Below, piece after piece: positions 24,113 through 33,654 of a DNA stretch of 64,000 bases. The translations under genes and the position numbers were made by a program. A model generated the notes under the pieces. It saw only the letters and a list, made by a program, of their open reading frames with translations, searched no databases and had not been told where the DNA came from. This stretch comes from Chromobacterium sp. ATCC 53434 (GTDB lineage Bacteria > Pseudomonadota > Gammaproteobacteria > Burkholderiales > Chromobacteriaceae), in assembly GCF_002848345.1 (NCBI RefSeq), contig NZ_CP025429.1, positions 3,782,001 to 3,846,000 on the forward strand, in the 5' to 3' direction. Position 1 is the stretch's first letter; each line of letters starts with the position of its first letter.

Positions 24113-24748
24113 ATGTTCACGCTGATCATCGGCAACAAGAACTACTCCCCCTGGTCGCTGCGCCCCTGGCTGCTGCTGAAGATGCTGGACGAGCCGTTCA
24201 AGGAACAGCAGATCGACCTCTACCTGTCCGACAGCAAGGCCCGCATCCTGGCCGCCAATCCGGCCGGCAAGGTGCCGGTGCTGGTCGACGGCAAGCTCAG
24301 GGTCTGGGACTCGCTGGCCATCTGCGAATACCTGGCCGAATGCTTCCCCGCTTCCGGCCTGTGGCCCGCCGACAGCGCGCTGCGCGCCGTCGCCCGCTCC
24401 ATCGTCGCCGAAATCCACTCCGGCTTCGCCGCGCTCAGGGAAAACCTGCCGATGGACATCACCTTGCGCCAGATAGACTACGAGAGCTCGCCGGCGCTGG
24501 AATCCGACATCGCCCGCGTGATTTCGCTGTGGGAGGAACACCGCGAGCGCCATGTCGCCGACGGCGAATGCCTGTTCGGCCGCTTCACCATCGCCGACGC
24601 CTGCTTCGCGCCGATCTGCACCTGCTTCCAGACCTATAACGTCAAGCTGCCGGAGCGCTCGCAAGCCTATGTCCGCCATATTCTGGCCCTGCCGGCGATG
24701 CAGGAATGGTATGCCGCCGCCACCGCGGAAAGAAAACGCCCGTTCTGA
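24113..24748 (+). CDS. Glutathione S-transferase family protein
   Basis: A 211-residue GST-fold protein. The N-terminal thioredoxin-like domain has the catalytic-region motif NKNYSPWSLRPWLLL and the glutathione-binding block GKVPVLVDGKLRVWDSLAICEYL with its cis-proline. A helical C-terminal domain follows (LFGRFTIADACFAPICT). This resembles the YfcF/YibF-like bacterial GSTs. The substrate is unknown. The ATG at 24113 gives the family N-terminus MFTLIIGNKNYSPWS; the longer frame to 24035 passes through GC-rich non-family residues. It is monocistronic with its own terminator. Confidence 0.87.
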   Translation: MFTLIIGNKNYSPWSLRPWLLLKMLDEPFKEQQIDLYLSDSKARILAANPAGKVPVLVDGKLRVWDSLAICEYLAECFPASGLWPADSALRAVARSIVAEIHSGFAALRENLPMDITLRQIDYESSPALESDIARVISLWEEHRERHVADGECLFGRFTIADACFAPICTCFQTYNVKLPERSQAYVRHILALPAMQEWYAAATAERKRPF

Positions 24749-24779
24749 GTCCATACATGTCGCAAAACGAGTGGAACTG

Positions 24780-24812
24780 CGCGCCATAAGTCATTAGAAT
24801 GGCGCGTTTTTT
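24780..24812 (+). terminator. Terminator between the GST-like gene and udk
   Basis: The perfect stem CGCGCCAT/ATGGCGCG is followed by six T residues, about 32 bases past the GST-like stop. Confidence 0.85.
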
Positions 24813-24838
24813 ATACTTTTCTTACGTTAGGACCCCTC

Positions 24839-25453
24839 ATGAGCACCCCGTTCATCATTGGCGTTGCCGGCGGCAGCGGCAGCGGCAAAACCACGGTTAC
24901 CAACAAAGTGCTGGAAACCATTGGTTCCGAGATGGCGGCGGTAATCATCCAGGACTACTACTATCGCGACCAAAGCCACCTGACCTTCGAACAACGGCTG
25001 GGCACCAACTACGACCACCCGCAGGCCTTCGACTGGCCGCTGCTGATCTCCCACATCGACGATATGCGCAACGGCCGCTCGATCGAGATGCCGGTGTACG
25101 ACTTCGCCAACCACACCCGCTCCGACCAGACCGTCACCGTGCAGCCGGCGCCGGTGATCGTGATCGAAGGCCTGTTTCCGCTGTACGACGCCGCGCTGCG
25201 CGAGATGATGTCGCTGAAGATCTTCGTCGACACCGACTCCGACGTGCGCTTCATCCGCCGCCTCAAGCGCGACATCGCCGAGCGCGGCCGCACGATGGAA
25301 AGCGTGATCGAGCAATACCTGTCCACCGTGCGTCCGATGCACAACCAGTTCATCGAGCCGACCAAGCGCTTCGCCGACGTGATCCTGCCGCACGGCGCCA
25401 ACGATCCGGCGGTGGACATCATCACCACCAAGGTCGCCAGCCTGATGGTGTGA
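24839..25453 (+). CDS. udk: Uridine kinase
   Basis: A 204-residue enzyme phosphorylating uridine and cytidine to UMP and CMP in pyrimidine salvage. The P-loop is GVAGGSGSGKTT near residues 8-19, followed by the substrate-binding block QDYYYRDQSHL and YDFANHTRSD. The length is normal for bacterial Udk. It starts right after the preceding terminator and is followed by its own, so it is a single-gene unit; TTATACTTTT at 24811-24820 may include part of its promoter. Confidence 0.96.
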   Translation: MSTPFIIGVAGGSGSGKTTVTNKVLETIGSEMAAVIIQDYYYRDQSHLTFEQRLGTNYDHPQAFDWPLLISHIDDMRNGRSIEMPVYDFANHTRSDQTVTVQPAPVIVIEGLFPLYDAALREMMSLKIFVDTDSDVRFIRRLKRDIAERGRTMESVIEQYLSTVRPMHNQFIEPTKRFADVILPHGANDPAVDIITTKVASLMV

Positions 25454-25476
25454 GGCCGCGCGACGCCGCCTGCGAC

Positions 25477-25500
25477 AAAGCCGCCCGAGGGCGGCTTTTT
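25477..25500 (+). terminator. Terminator of udk
   Basis: The GCCGCC/GGCGGC stem with a four-base loop, extended by AAA/TTT, ends in five T residues 24 bases past the udk stop. Confidence 0.88.
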
Positions 25501-25581
25501 GCTTGCCCGGTTGACGCCGCGGACCGGGCAAACGACAATCGCCGCTCGCGCCATCCGGCGCGGCATCAAACGGAAAAACAC

Positions 25582-25899
25582 ATGCACACCATCAAACCGC
25601 GCAATCCGCTGGCTTGCGCAGCCATCCTGAAAAAGGGCGGCGCCCACGGCCGCAGCCGATCCGGCCTGCGCCAATCGCAAAAGCAATCGCTATGGTCCGA
25701 ACTGGACGACTGGCGGGAAGAGAACGAACAGCGGCGCGTCGACGCCGCCCTCGGCCAGAACGCCGACGAGGCGTTTTTGACCGGCAAGTCCCCAAAAGCA
25801 ACAGGCCATCATCCGATGGCCTGTTGCTTTTGGGCATTCGCCCACACGCTAACAATTCAGCACATTCCGCCCACACAAGGCCACAAAGCCGGCCGGTAA
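25582..25899 (+). CDS. Small basic protein of unknown function
   Basis: A 105-residue frame beginning MHTIKPRNPLACAAILKKGG. The first 70 residues look like a real small cytoplasmic protein: basic, with a charged helical segment LWSELDDWREENEQRR. From about residue 70 the frame runs through a perfect 20-bp hairpin (25791-25834) and continues for 22 residues with a different, apparently random composition. A terminator inside a coding region is unlikely, so the true stop may have been lost or a frameshift may be present. I do not recognise a family. There is no clear operon partner. Confidence 0.45.
   Translation: MHTIKPRNPLACAAILKKGGAHGRSRSGLRQSQKQSLWSELDDWREENEQRRVDAALGQNADEAFLTGKSPKATGHHPMACCFWAFAHTLTIQHIPPTQGHKAGR
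25791..25834 (+). terminator. Perfect 20-bp inverted repeat, probable terminator
   Basis: The arms at 25791-25810 and 25815-25834 are exactly complementary around a four-base loop; they begin CCCAAAAGC and end GCTTTTGGG. The A/T-rich outer part makes it usable as a terminator in both directions. Confidence 0.65.
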
Positions 25900-25932
25900 A
25901 ATAGCGGTATCGCCTGATAACGGAATATCGCC

Positions 25933-26379
25933 ATGAAACGAATCGCCATCTGCCTGCTGCTGTCGCTGCTGGCCGCCTGCGGCAGCCTCGGCCTACAGAA
26001 ACCCCAGGTCAGCCTGAGCAATATCGAGCCGGGCGGCAGCACGCTGTTCGAACAGAACTTCACGGTGACGCTGCGCGTCGCCAACCCCAACGCCATTCCG
26101 CTGAACGCCAGCGGCATCGACTTCGATCTGATGCTGGGCGGCGAAAAGCTGGGCGGCGGCAGCAGCAATCAGGCCATCGCCATCCCCTCGCGCGGCGAAG
26201 GCCAGGTCACCTTGCAGGTGCACACCTCGCTCGCCACCTGGATACGGCAGCTGGCCAACTGGAAGCAGCTGCCCGACGGCAAGCTGAACTACGCCATCCG
26301 CGGCCAGCTGCACAGTCTGAACGGCTTCGCCGACCTGCCCTTCGAGAACAAGGGCGAGTGGCAGCTGCCGCAGCGCTGA
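25933..26379 (+). CDS. LEA type 2 (WHy-domain) lipoprotein
   Basis: A 148-residue lipoprotein. The signal peptide ends in lipobox LLAAC with lipid-bearing C16. The mature part has a LEA14-like WHy beta-sandwich: VSLSNIEPGGSTLFEQNFTVTLRVANPNAIPLNASGIDFDLMLGG with the conserved NPN. Such proteins are thought to protect cell-envelope components under stress, but a specific role is not known. The stop codon directly abuts the stop of the convergent lipoprotein gene. Confidence 0.82.
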   Translation: MKRIAICLLLSLLAACGSLGLQKPQVSLSNIEPGGSTLFEQNFTVTLRVANPNAIPLNASGIDFDLMLGGEKLGGGSSNQAIAIPSRGEGQVTLQVHTSLATWIRQLANWKQLPDGKLNYAIRGQLHSLNGFADLPFENKGEWQLPQR

Positions 26380-26823
26380 TTACTGCTGCTCCATCGCCAG
26401 GCAGTTGTTGCCGTCGAAGCTGACGCTCAGCACTTCCTTGCTTTTCTTGTCCACGACGAAGTTGGTCGTGCATTCGTAATGGACGGTGCCGCCGCCGGTC
26501 ATGCCGTTGCTGACCCAGCGTCCCGGGGTTTCCACCACCCGGGACTGCCCGTCCTTGTCGGTCATCGTCAGCTTGGTGCCCGGCTCGTAGCGGGTGTTCT
26601 CCTGCAGCGGCCGCTGCTCGGTGCTTTCCTTCACGTAGCTGTACAGGCTGTTGCCGTTGGGCATCTGCATGGTCTTGGTCGGCGCGCCCCATTGCGCCAG
26701 CAGCTCGTTGACGTCTCGGCCCTGCCAGCGGTACACCTTCTGCGCATAGCCCTGCTGGGTGGGGAACATCGAGCAGCCGGCCATGCCCAGCAGCAACAGC
26801 GGCACGCACAATTTCTTCATCAT
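26380..26823 (-). CDS. Lipoprotein of unknown function
   Basis: A 147-residue predicted lipoprotein; the signal peptide ends in GMAGC with C17 as lipid anchor. The mature N-terminus (YRWQGRDVNELLAQWGAPTKTMQMPNGNSLYSYV) resembles the SmpA/BamE-like pattern of small envelope lipoproteins in which a Trp-Gly-x-Pro turn precedes a beta strand. No enzymatic motif is seen. ATG codons at 26823 and 26820 are both possible; AAGGAAAG lies about 10 bases upstream. It is convergent with the LEA-type lipoprotein gene with zero spacing. Confidence 0.75.
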   Translation of the reverse strand: MMKKLCVPLLLLGMAGCSMFPTQQGYAQKVYRWQGRDVNELLAQWGAPTKTMQMPNGNSLYSYVKESTEQRPLQENTRYEPGTKLTMTDKDGQSRVVETPGRWVSNGMTGGGTVHYECTTNFVVDKKSKEVLSVSFDGNNCLAMEQQ

Positions 26824-26879
26824 CGGATTCCGTCTTTCCTTATACAAACCATCATCCATTGTCCGGTCGCGGCAGCAAA

Positions 26880-26903
26880 AACGCCAGCGCGAAGGCTGGC
26901 GTT
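26880..26903 (-). terminator. Terminator of the downstream chemoreceptor gene
   Basis: The stem AACGCCAGC/GCTGGCGTT with a six-base loop is followed by TTTTTGC on the minus strand, 23 bases past the chemoreceptor stop. Confidence 0.85.
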
Positions 26904-26925
26904 ATGAACGGAATACCGGCGCTGT

Positions 26926-28809
26926 TTACAATTTGAAGCGGCTGAAAGCCTGCTGCATGCCGCGCGCCACGCCGTCCAGCGTGGCCAGCGTCCGTTGCGC
27001 GCTCTGCAACGCCGCGTCGGAATCCAGGATTTGATTGTTGATCGACTCGGTGCTCTGCGCCATCGCCGTGGTGGCGTTGTGTTGCTCGCCGGTGGACAAC
27101 GCCACGTCGCCGATCTTCTCCACCACCTGCCGCATCGCGCGGGTGATGTCCTCCAGCCGCGCGCGCGCCTGCTCGGTCTGCGCCGCGCTGCTGTCCACCG
27201 TGCCTATCGTGCTTTCCATATTGCCGACCGCGCGTCCGGTTTCCGCCAGGATGTTCTGCACCATATCGCCGATCTCGACGGTGGCGCTGCCGGTGCGTTC
27301 GGCCAGCTTGCGCACTTCGTCGGCCACCACGGCGAAGCCGCGGCCCTGCTCACCGGCCCGCGCCGCCTCGATCGCCGCGTTCAGCGCCAACAGATTGGTC
27401 TGATCGGCGATGTCGCGGATCACGCCGGTGATCTTGGAAATCTCCTGCGATCGCTGCTCCAGCGAGGCCAGCAAGGCCGACAGCTCGCCGACCGAGCGGC
27501 TGGTCTTGGCCATCTCGCCGCTGATGCGCTGCAACTCCTCGGCGCTGGCCTGGGAGTTGGCGCCGGTGTCGCGCGCCAGCTCGTCGGTTTCGCGAGTGGC
27601 GTCGGCGATGTGGGAGATGCTGACGGTGACCTGCTCGATCGCCGCCGCGTTGGAGCTGGAGATATCGGCCAACACATGGGAGTCCTCGGCCAGCCGCGCC
27701 ACGTCGCCGCCGACGGCGATGACGCCCTGGGCCAGTTGCTCGGCTTCCGAACGCAGTTCGCGGAACATGCCGTTCAGACGGCCGACGAAGCGGTTGAAGG
27801 CGTCGGCCATCTGCGCCACCTCGTCGTCGCCGCCGGCCTCGATGCGGCGAGTCAGGTCGCCCTCGCCCTCGGCGATCTCGCGCAGCGCGTCGCGCACCTG
27901 GAACAGGCCGCGCAGCAGACGGCGCAGATAGGCGCCGGCCAGCAGTTGGGTGATCACCAGCACCGCCAGCAGCGACAGCGCCATCGACAGCATCATCTGC
28001 CGCAGCGGCGCGTCCAGCAATTCGCTGTCCGCCACCACGCCCAGCACCCAGTCGCTGCCCTCAACCGAGCGCAAACGCAGCAGACGGCTCTCGCCGTCCA
28101 TCGTCACCGTCGCCAGCTCCTGCTTGTCCAGCAGGCCGGCGATGCGGTCGGCGTCCATGCCCGGCATCAGCTCCGACAGCGGCTTCAGCGCGGTGTCGGC
28201 CTTCGGATAGGCGATCAGCTTGCCGTCCTTGCCCATCAGGAACACGAAGCCGTTGCCCGGCAGCGACACCGACAATACCGACTTGACCAGCTGGCCGATG
28301 GCGATGTCGCCGCCGACCACCTTGTTGCCGGCGGGCAGCGCCTGGGCCACGGTGATCACCAGGTCCTTGATCGACGCGCTGGCCGGCTGGTACGGCGCGG
28401 TGACGATGGCGCCGCCTTGGGATTTGGCCATCTTGAACCAGCTGCGCGAGGCCGGATCATAGTCCGGGCTGGGCTTCTGCTTGCCGGGAATGGAATAGAC
28501 CATGCCCTTGCTGTCGCCGTCGCCGACGAAGATCTGGGTATAGCCGCCAGCTTCGGCCAGCTGCTGCAGATAAAGGCTGGGATCGGTCTCGCCGCCATGG
28601 CGCAGCGCGCTGGCGATGATCTGCCGGCGTTGTTCCAGCCAGGCGGAAACGAAGCGTTGTTGGCCGGCGATGGCCAGGTCCAACTGGGCATTGACGCTGG
28701 ACGACAGGCTGTCGCGGAACTTCAGGTAGGCGCTGACGGCGGTGCTCAGCGTGGCCACCAGCATGGCCAGCGCCAGCAGCAGGGCGATCTTGCTTCGAAT
28801 GGATTTCAT
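26926..28809 (-). CDS. Methyl-accepting chemotaxis protein (dCache-HAMP-MA), copy A
   Basis: A 627-residue inner-membrane chemoreceptor. There is a transmembrane helix at about 8-30 and a periplasmic dCache-type ligand domain ([23 protein letters not shown]). A second transmembrane helix follows near 275-297, then HAMP ([33 protein letters not shown]), and a long coiled-coil signalling domain with hairpin tip [51 protein letters not shown]. It lacks a C-terminal CheR-binding pentapeptide. It is a close paralogue of copy B upstream on the same strand, especially in the signalling half. The ligand is not known; the Arg-Trp motif suggests a small-molecule dCache sensor. Confidence 0.93.
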   Translation of the reverse strand: MKSIRSKIALLLALAMLVATLSTAVSAYLKFRDSLSSSVNAQLDLAIAGQQRFVSAWLEQRRQIIASALRHGGETDPSLYLQQLAEAGGYTQIFVGDGDSKGMVYSIPGKQKPSPDYDPASRSWFKMAKSQGGAIVTAPYQPASASIKDLVITVAQALPAGNKVVGGDIAIGQLVKSVLSVSLPGNGFVFLMGKDGKLIAYPKADTALKPLSELMPGMDADRIAGLLDKQELATVTMDGESRLLRLRSVEGSDWVLGVVADSELLDAPLRQMMLSMALSLLAVLVITQLLAGAYLRRLLRGLFQVRDALREIAEGEGDLTRRIEAGGDDEVAQMADAFNRFVGRLNGMFRELRSEAEQLAQGVIAVGGDVARLAEDSHVLADISSSNAAAIEQVTVSISHIADATRETDELARDTGANSQASAEELQRISGEMAKTSRSVGELSALLASLEQRSQEISKITGVIRDIADQTNLLALNAAIEAARAGEQGRGFAVVADEVRKLAERTGSATVEIGDMVQNILAETGRAVGNMESTIGTVDSSAAQTEQARARLEDITRAMRQVVEKIGDVALSTGEQHNATTAMAQSTESINNQILDSDAALQSAQRTLATLDGVARGMQQAFSRFKL

Positions 28810-28941
28810 GGCAATCGGCTTATGGCTTCTCTATGCCGATCCCGCAGACAGCGACAAGGGCGCACGCGGCGCCCCTGTCGACAACCGGCCCGGACCGGTG
28901 GTCATGCTCTGTAAGGATCAGCTCGTTTATGACCGGGCACA

Positions 28942-28960
28942 TTGTAAACAACGTTTACAA
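28942..28960. promoter_or_regulatory. Candidate operator between the two chemoreceptor genes
   Basis: TTGTAAACAACGTTTACAA is a perfect inverted repeat (8-bp arms, 3-bp centre) in the 262-base gap upstream of chemoreceptor copy A. This is the typical shape of a dimeric regulator site. The protein is unknown. Confidence 0.5.
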
Positions 28961-29071
28961 ATACCGCGATCAAACGCCGGCCGATTATGCTGATGGTTTT
29001 GATTTTACTGGTAAAAATCATCCAAACCATGGCTTTTTCGCCACACCGATGCCCCGGCGTGGCGCCATCGC

Positions 29072-30958
29072 TTACAACCTGAAGCGGCCGAAGGCGCCCT
29101 GCATGCCGTGCGCCAGCTGCTTCAGCGCTTCCAGCGTCTGCATCGCGCCCTGCAGCGCGGCGTCGGAATCCAGTATCTGGTTGTTGATCGATTCGGTGCT
29201 CTGCGCCATCGCAGTGGTGGCGTTGTGCTGCTCGCTGGTGGACAGCGCCACGTCGCCTATCTTGTCCACCACCTGCTGCATCGCGGTGCCGATCGCCATC
29301 AGCCTGCCGCGCGCCTGGCTGGTCAGCTCCACGCTGGTATCGACCGCGCTGACGGTGCGCTGCATATTGCCGACCGCCTTGCCGGTCTCGCCGAGGATGT
29401 TTTCCACCATCTCGCTGATTTCCACCGTCGCCTTGCCGGTGCGCTCGGCCAGCTTGCGCACTTCGTCGGCCACCACGGCGAAGCCGCGGCCCTGCTCGCC
29501 GGCCCGCGCCGCCTCGATCGCCGCGTTCAAGGCCAGCAGATTGGTCTGGTCGGCGATGTCGCTGATCACATTGGTGATCTTGGAAATTTCCTGCGAGCGC
29601 TGCTCCAGCGAGGCCAGCAGCGTCGACAGCTCGCCGACGGACTGGCTGGTCTGTTCCATCTCGCTGCTGATGCGCTGCATGTCGCCGGCGCTCTCGCGAG
29701 AGTGTTCGCCGGTGTTGCGCGCCAGCGTGTCGGTCTCGCGCGTCGCCTCGGCGATGTGCGAGATGCTGACCGTCACCTCCTCGATCGCCGCGGCGTTGGA
29801 ACTGGAGATGTCGGCCAGGCGATGGGAGTCGGCCGCCACCTGCTTCACCGCGCCGCCGACTTCGATCACGCCTTGCGCCAGCTGCTCGGCCTCGTCGCGC
29901 AGCTCGCGGAACATGCCGTTCAGACGGCCGACGAACTGGTTGAAGGCCTCGGCGGTCTGCGCCACCTCGTCCTCGCCGCGAATCTCGATGCGGCGGGTCA
30001 GATCGCCCTCGCCCTGCGAGATCTCTCGCATCGCGTCGCGCACCTGGATCAGGCCGCGCAGCAGGCGGGCAAGGTAGGCGGAGCTCAGCGCCACCAGCGC
30101 CAGCAACACCACCACCACGCCGCCGGCGATCAGCCAGATCAGTTGCGTCACCGGCGCCAGCACCGCGGCCTCGTCGGCCGCCACGCCCATCACCCAGTCG
30201 GTGTTCGCCACCTGTTTCAGCGTCACCAGGAAGGTGCGGCCGTCGATATCGACCGGCGCCACATCGCCGCTGGACAGCAGTTGCTGGAAGCGGTTGTCGT
30301 CCAGCGCCGGAATCAATTCGCCGACCGGGCGCAGTTCCTGGCCCGGTTTCGGATAAGCGATCACCTTGCCCTGGCGGGTCAGCAGAAAGGCGTGGCCGTC
30401 GCCGGCCAGCTTGATGTCCAGCACCGACTTCACCAGCTTGTCGATCAGGATGTCGCCGCCGACGACCACCTCCTGGCCGGGCGCCTTGTCGGCGATGGTG
30501 ATCACCAGCTTGTCCTTGGTCTCCGGCTCGGAATCCTTGTACGGGTCGGTGACGACGACGCCGCCCTGCGCCTTGGCCTGCTGATACCACGGCCGTTGCG
30601 CCGGCTGGTAGTCGGCGCTGGGCTTGGTCCGGCCCGGCACCGAGTAGAACATCTCGCCGCTGTCGCCGTGGCCGGCGTAGATGATGTTGAAGCCGCCGCC
30701 CTTGGCGATCTGCTGCAGGTAGTAGCTGGCCTGCGGGTCGCCGGCGCGCGACAGGCTGGCGCTGATCAGGTTCTTGCGCACAGTCAGCCATTCCGACACC
30801 AGGCCGCCCTGCAACTGCAGCACCTGGGTGACTTCGCGCTTGGCTTCGTCGTAGGCGTGATTACGGATATTGAGGCAGGCGATGACCGTCACGCTGATCG
30901 TGGCGACCAGGATGGACACCGCCGTCAGCAGGATGAGCTTGTGTCGGATGGAGCGCAT
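29072..30958 (-). CDS. Methyl-accepting chemotaxis protein (dCache-HAMP-MA), copy B
   Basis: A 628-residue chemoreceptor with the same architecture as copy A: N-terminal helix ([22 protein letters not shown]), periplasmic dCache domain ([27 protein letters not shown]), a second helix ([24 protein letters not shown]), HAMP, and the MA signalling domain with the same tip as copy A. The periplasmic domains differ clearly from each other while the signalling domains are nearly the same, so the pair is probably a duplication with diverged ligand specificity. No CheW or CheA gene is near. It starts on the ATG at 30958. Confidence 0.93.
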   Translation of the reverse strand: MRSIRHKLILLTAVSILVATISVTVIACLNIRNHAYDEAKREVTQVLQLQGGLVSEWLTVRKNLISASLSRAGDPQASYYLQQIAKGGGFNIIYAGHGDSGEMFYSVPGRTKPSADYQPAQRPWYQQAKAQGGVVVTDPYKDSEPETKDKLVITIADKAPGQEVVVGGDILIDKLVKSVLDIKLAGDGHAFLLTRQGKVIAYPKPGQELRPVGELIPALDDNRFQQLLSSGDVAPVDIDGRTFLVTLKQVANTDWVMGVAADEAAVLAPVTQLIWLIAGGVVVVLLALVALSSAYLARLLRGLIQVRDAMREISQGEGDLTRRIEIRGEDEVAQTAEAFNQFVGRLNGMFRELRDEAEQLAQGVIEVGGAVKQVAADSHRLADISSSNAAAIEEVTVSISHIAEATRETDTLARNTGEHSRESAGDMQRISSEMEQTSQSVGELSTLLASLEQRSQEISKITNVISDIADQTNLLALNAAIEAARAGEQGRGFAVVADEVRKLAERTGKATVEISEMVENILGETGKAVGNMQRTVSAVDTSVELTSQARGRLMAIGTAMQQVVDKIGDVALSTSEQHNATTAMAQSTESINNQILDSDAALQGAMQTLEALKQLAHGMQGAFGRFRL

Positions 30959-31061
30959 GAGATGATTAGCCGATACTGATAAAAGGCCTATTATCCGTCA
31001 TATCAGCTGGCGCGCATCGTTAAAAATCACATTCCGTTTAAATACTTGCGTCAGATTTAAA

Positions 31062-32042
31062 TCAACCAGCCAATAATCCCGCCATTCCCTGCTCATCGCG
31101 CCACCGCGCCGTCTGCCGCCACAGCAAGCGGTCGATGAACTGCCGCAGCGGATAGCCGTCGCAGCGCGGATGCCAGACGTGCTCGACCGCGATGGACAGC
31201 GCGGCCGCGCCGACCGGCCGGCACCTCAGCTCGCCGGCGCGCAACACCTCGGCGATCAGCGCCGGCAGCACCGCCACCGCCGGCAATCGTTCCAGCAGCA
31301 ACGGTATCGCCAGCAGGCTGGCGGTGGAGGCGATCACCCGCCGCGACTGGCCGTGCGCGGCGAGATAGTCGTCGACCAGGCTGGCGCTGTTGCCGATATA
31401 GGACGTGTACAGATGCGGCGGCCGCGCCAGCGCTTCCGCGTCCAGCGTCTCCGGCAGCGCCAGCCGGCCGGGATGGAACAGGCAGACAAAGCCGCTGCGG
31501 AACAAGCCGCGCCGCGACAGCCGCCCGGCGCCGGCCGCCGGGAAATGACCGACGGCGCCGTCTATGCGCCGCGCCTCCAGCGCCGCCTCGGCCTCGTCGG
31601 CCGCCATCGCCACCACCTGCAGCCGCAAGCCCGGCGCTTCGCGCTGCAGCGTCTCTATCAAATCCGGCAGCAGCGCCGCTTCCAGCAGATCCGGCATCGC
31701 CAGCCGGTAGACGCCGTCCAGCGCCGCCGGATCGAAGGCCGGCGGCGCCAGCAGGCGCTGCGCCTCGGCCAGCCACGCCTCCAGCGACGGCAACAGCGCC
31801 TCGGCGTACGGCGTCGTCGTCAGGCCTCGGCCATCGCGGCACAGCAAGGCGTCGCCGCACTGCTCGCGCAGCTTCTTCAGGATGTGGCTGACCGCCGGCT
31901 GGCCCAGGCACAGTTGCTCGGCGCTGCGGCTGACGCTGCGGGTGCTCAGCAGCGTGTACAGCGCCACCAGGCTGTTCAGATCCAGCCGCCTCAGCTTCAG
32001 CGCGTCAATATCATTCAAAACAATATATCCAATGAAAAACAT
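31062..32042 (-). CDS. LysR-family transcriptional regulator
   Basis: A 326-residue LysR-type regulator: N-terminal winged helix (LDLNSLVALYTLLSTRSVSRSAEQLCLGQPAVSHILKKLRE) and a C-terminal effector-binding domain in two lobes. The HTH resembles the NodD/NahR branch. It is divergent from the MFS transporter gene with a 62-base gap, so it probably controls that gene. The ATG at 32042 has no clear ribosome-binding site; a TTG at 32018 preceded by GGA would give the more usual short N-terminus (LNDIDALKLRRLDLN). The inducer is unknown. Confidence 0.88.
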   Translation of the reverse strand: MFFIGYIVLNDIDALKLRRLDLNSLVALYTLLSTRSVSRSAEQLCLGQPAVSHILKKLREQCGDALLCRDGRGLTTTPYAEALLPSLEAWLAEAQRLLAPPAFDPAALDGVYRLAMPDLLEAALLPDLIETLQREAPGLRLQVVAMAADEAEAALEARRIDGAVGHFPAAGAGRLSRRGLFRSGFVCLFHPGRLALPETLDAEALARPPHLYTSYIGNSASLVDDYLAAHGQSRRVIASTASLLAIPLLLERLPAVAVLPALIAEVLRAGELRCRPVGAAALSIAVEHVWHPRCDGYPLRQFIDRLLWRQTARWRDEQGMAGLLAG

Positions 32043-32104
32043 CGATTTTATTAAATCATAAGCGCTTTCTACACTGGCCGCATCCCCACCTCCGGACGCC
32101 GCGC

Positions 32105-33610
32105 ATGCATCCCTTCTCGCATCAACCCCACTGGAGCCGGCTGGCGGCGATCGCGCTGATCGCCTGGCTGGAATTCCTGCAGAACGGCCTGCTCAATTTC
32201 GCGTCGTCGCAGGTGATGGGCGGCGTCGGCGCCGGGCCGGAGGAATTCAGCCAGGCGGCGATGGCCTACGCGCTGTGCGCGGTGGTGGCGCTGTTCAACC
32301 ATCAGTGGTGCGTCGAGCGCTTCGGTTCGCGCCGCCATCTGCAAGGCTCCATCCTGCTGTTCGCGCTGGGCGCGCTGATCGCAGGCAGCGCCTCGTCGCC
32401 CGCCGGCTTCATCGCCGGCCGCGCGGTGCAGGGGCTGGGCGGCGCCGCCTTCTTCACCGCCGCCCGTCTCGACGTCGCGCAGCTGCCGCCGGCCAGCCGG
32501 GGGCTGGGCCTGGTCGCCTTCGGCCAGGCGCTGCTATTGGGCAGCGCGCTGGGGCCGCTGCTCGGCGGCGTCTTGCTGCAAGCCTACGGCTGGCGCGCGC
32601 TGCTCTGGGGCATGCTGCCCTTGCTGCCGCCCGCCTGGTGGGCGGCCCACCAATTGCCGCTGCGGCCGCCGGCGCATAGGCCCGCGCGATATCCGGCCTG
32701 GACCTTCATGCTGTTGTTGGCCGCCGCCTTCCTCTTGCAGTGGCTGATCCAACAGACGCCTTACCAGCTGTTCGGCCATCCGCAATGGCTGGCCGGCCTG
32801 GCCGCCATAGCCGTCGCCGCCTGGCTGCTGTTCGGCGCCGCGCATCGCCGCCGCGCGTCCGACCGCCGCCGCTGGCGGCCGCTGCGCCGCCACGGCTACC
32901 GGCTGGGCCTCATCGGCTACAGCTGCTGCTATCTGCTGGTCTCGGCCAACAGCTACATCCTGCCGATGCTGTCGGCGCAGGCGCTGGGCTTCGACCTGCC
33001 GACCAGCGGCATGCTGCTGTCGGTCAGCTACCTGGCCGGCATCGCCTGCGCGCTGCTGTACGCCAAGCTGCTGCTGAAAGGACGCGCGCCCGGCCTCTCG
33101 CAGACGATGGCTGCCGGCTGCCTGCTGCTGGCCGGCTACGGCTGGCTGATGAGCGGCTTGAACGCCGAGGCGACGCTGGGTCGCGTCGCCGCCATCCTGC
33201 TGCTGAACGGCGGCTTCATGTCGCTGTTCATCATGGCGGTGGCGCAGAGCACTTTCCGCGACATCGCGCCGGCGGCCTTCGGTCGCGCCTACCAGACCAA
33301 GAACATCGTGCGCCAGGTATCGGTATCGGCCGGCGTCGCGCTGGCCAGCGTGTTCATGCAGGCGCGCAACGCGCTGCACTACAACCGATTGTCCGAAGGT
33401 TTTTCCTGGAATACGCCACAGTTTGTCGACGCTTTGCATCAATTACGACAATTCATGCCCGATTTGAGCGATACTCAACGGCTTGGAGTGCTGGCCGGCG
33501 AACTCGCCCGGCAGGCCACGCTGATTTCCTGCCTCGACTTCTTTCGTCTGGAAGGCTGGATGGGCCTGGCGCTGGCGGTCTGCCTGCTCGCATCGAGGAA
33601 GGCCGGTTGA
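32105..33610 (+). CDS. MFS transporter, DHA2-like (about 14 transmembrane helices)
   Basis: A 501-residue integral membrane protein of the major facilitator superfamily. The N-terminal half shows motif A-like FGSRRHLQGSILLFALGALIAGSA and motif C-like LGSALGPLLGGVLLQAYGWRALLWG, which is typical of proton-driven drug exporters with 14 helices. The C-terminal half contains further helices and a long periplasmic loop near residues 425-470 (SEGFSWNTPQFVDALHQLRQF). The substrate is unknown; the flanking LysR and TetR genes suggest an inducible efflux pump. There is no adaptor (HlyD-like) gene, so it is not a complete EmrAB system. Confidence 0.87.
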   Translation: MHPFSHQPHWSRLAAIALIAWLEFLQNGLLNFASSQVMGGVGAGPEEFSQAAMAYALCAVVALFNHQWCVERFGSRRHLQGSILLFALGALIAGSASSPAGFIAGRAVQGLGGAAFFTAARLDVAQLPPASRGLGLVAFGQALLLGSALGPLLGGVLLQAYGWRALLWGMLPLLPPAWWAAHQLPLRPPAHRPARYPAWTFMLLLAAAFLLQWLIQQTPYQLFGHPQWLAGLAAIAVAAWLLFGAAHRRRASDRRRWRPLRRHGYRLGLIGYSCCYLLVSANSYILPMLSAQALGFDLPTSGMLLSVSYLAGIACALLYAKLLLKGRAPGLSQTMAAGCLLLAGYGWLMSGLNAEATLGRVAAILLLNGGFMSLFIMAVAQSTFRDIAPAAFGRAYQTKNIVRQVSVSAGVALASVFMQARNALHYNRLSEGFSWNTPQFVDALHQLRQFMPDLSDTQRLGVLAGELARQATLISCLDFFRLEGWMGLALAVCLLASRKAG

Positions 33611-33654
33611 GCCGGCCCTCCTCGCATCTAAAGTTTTATCGGGAAGAGCCAAGC

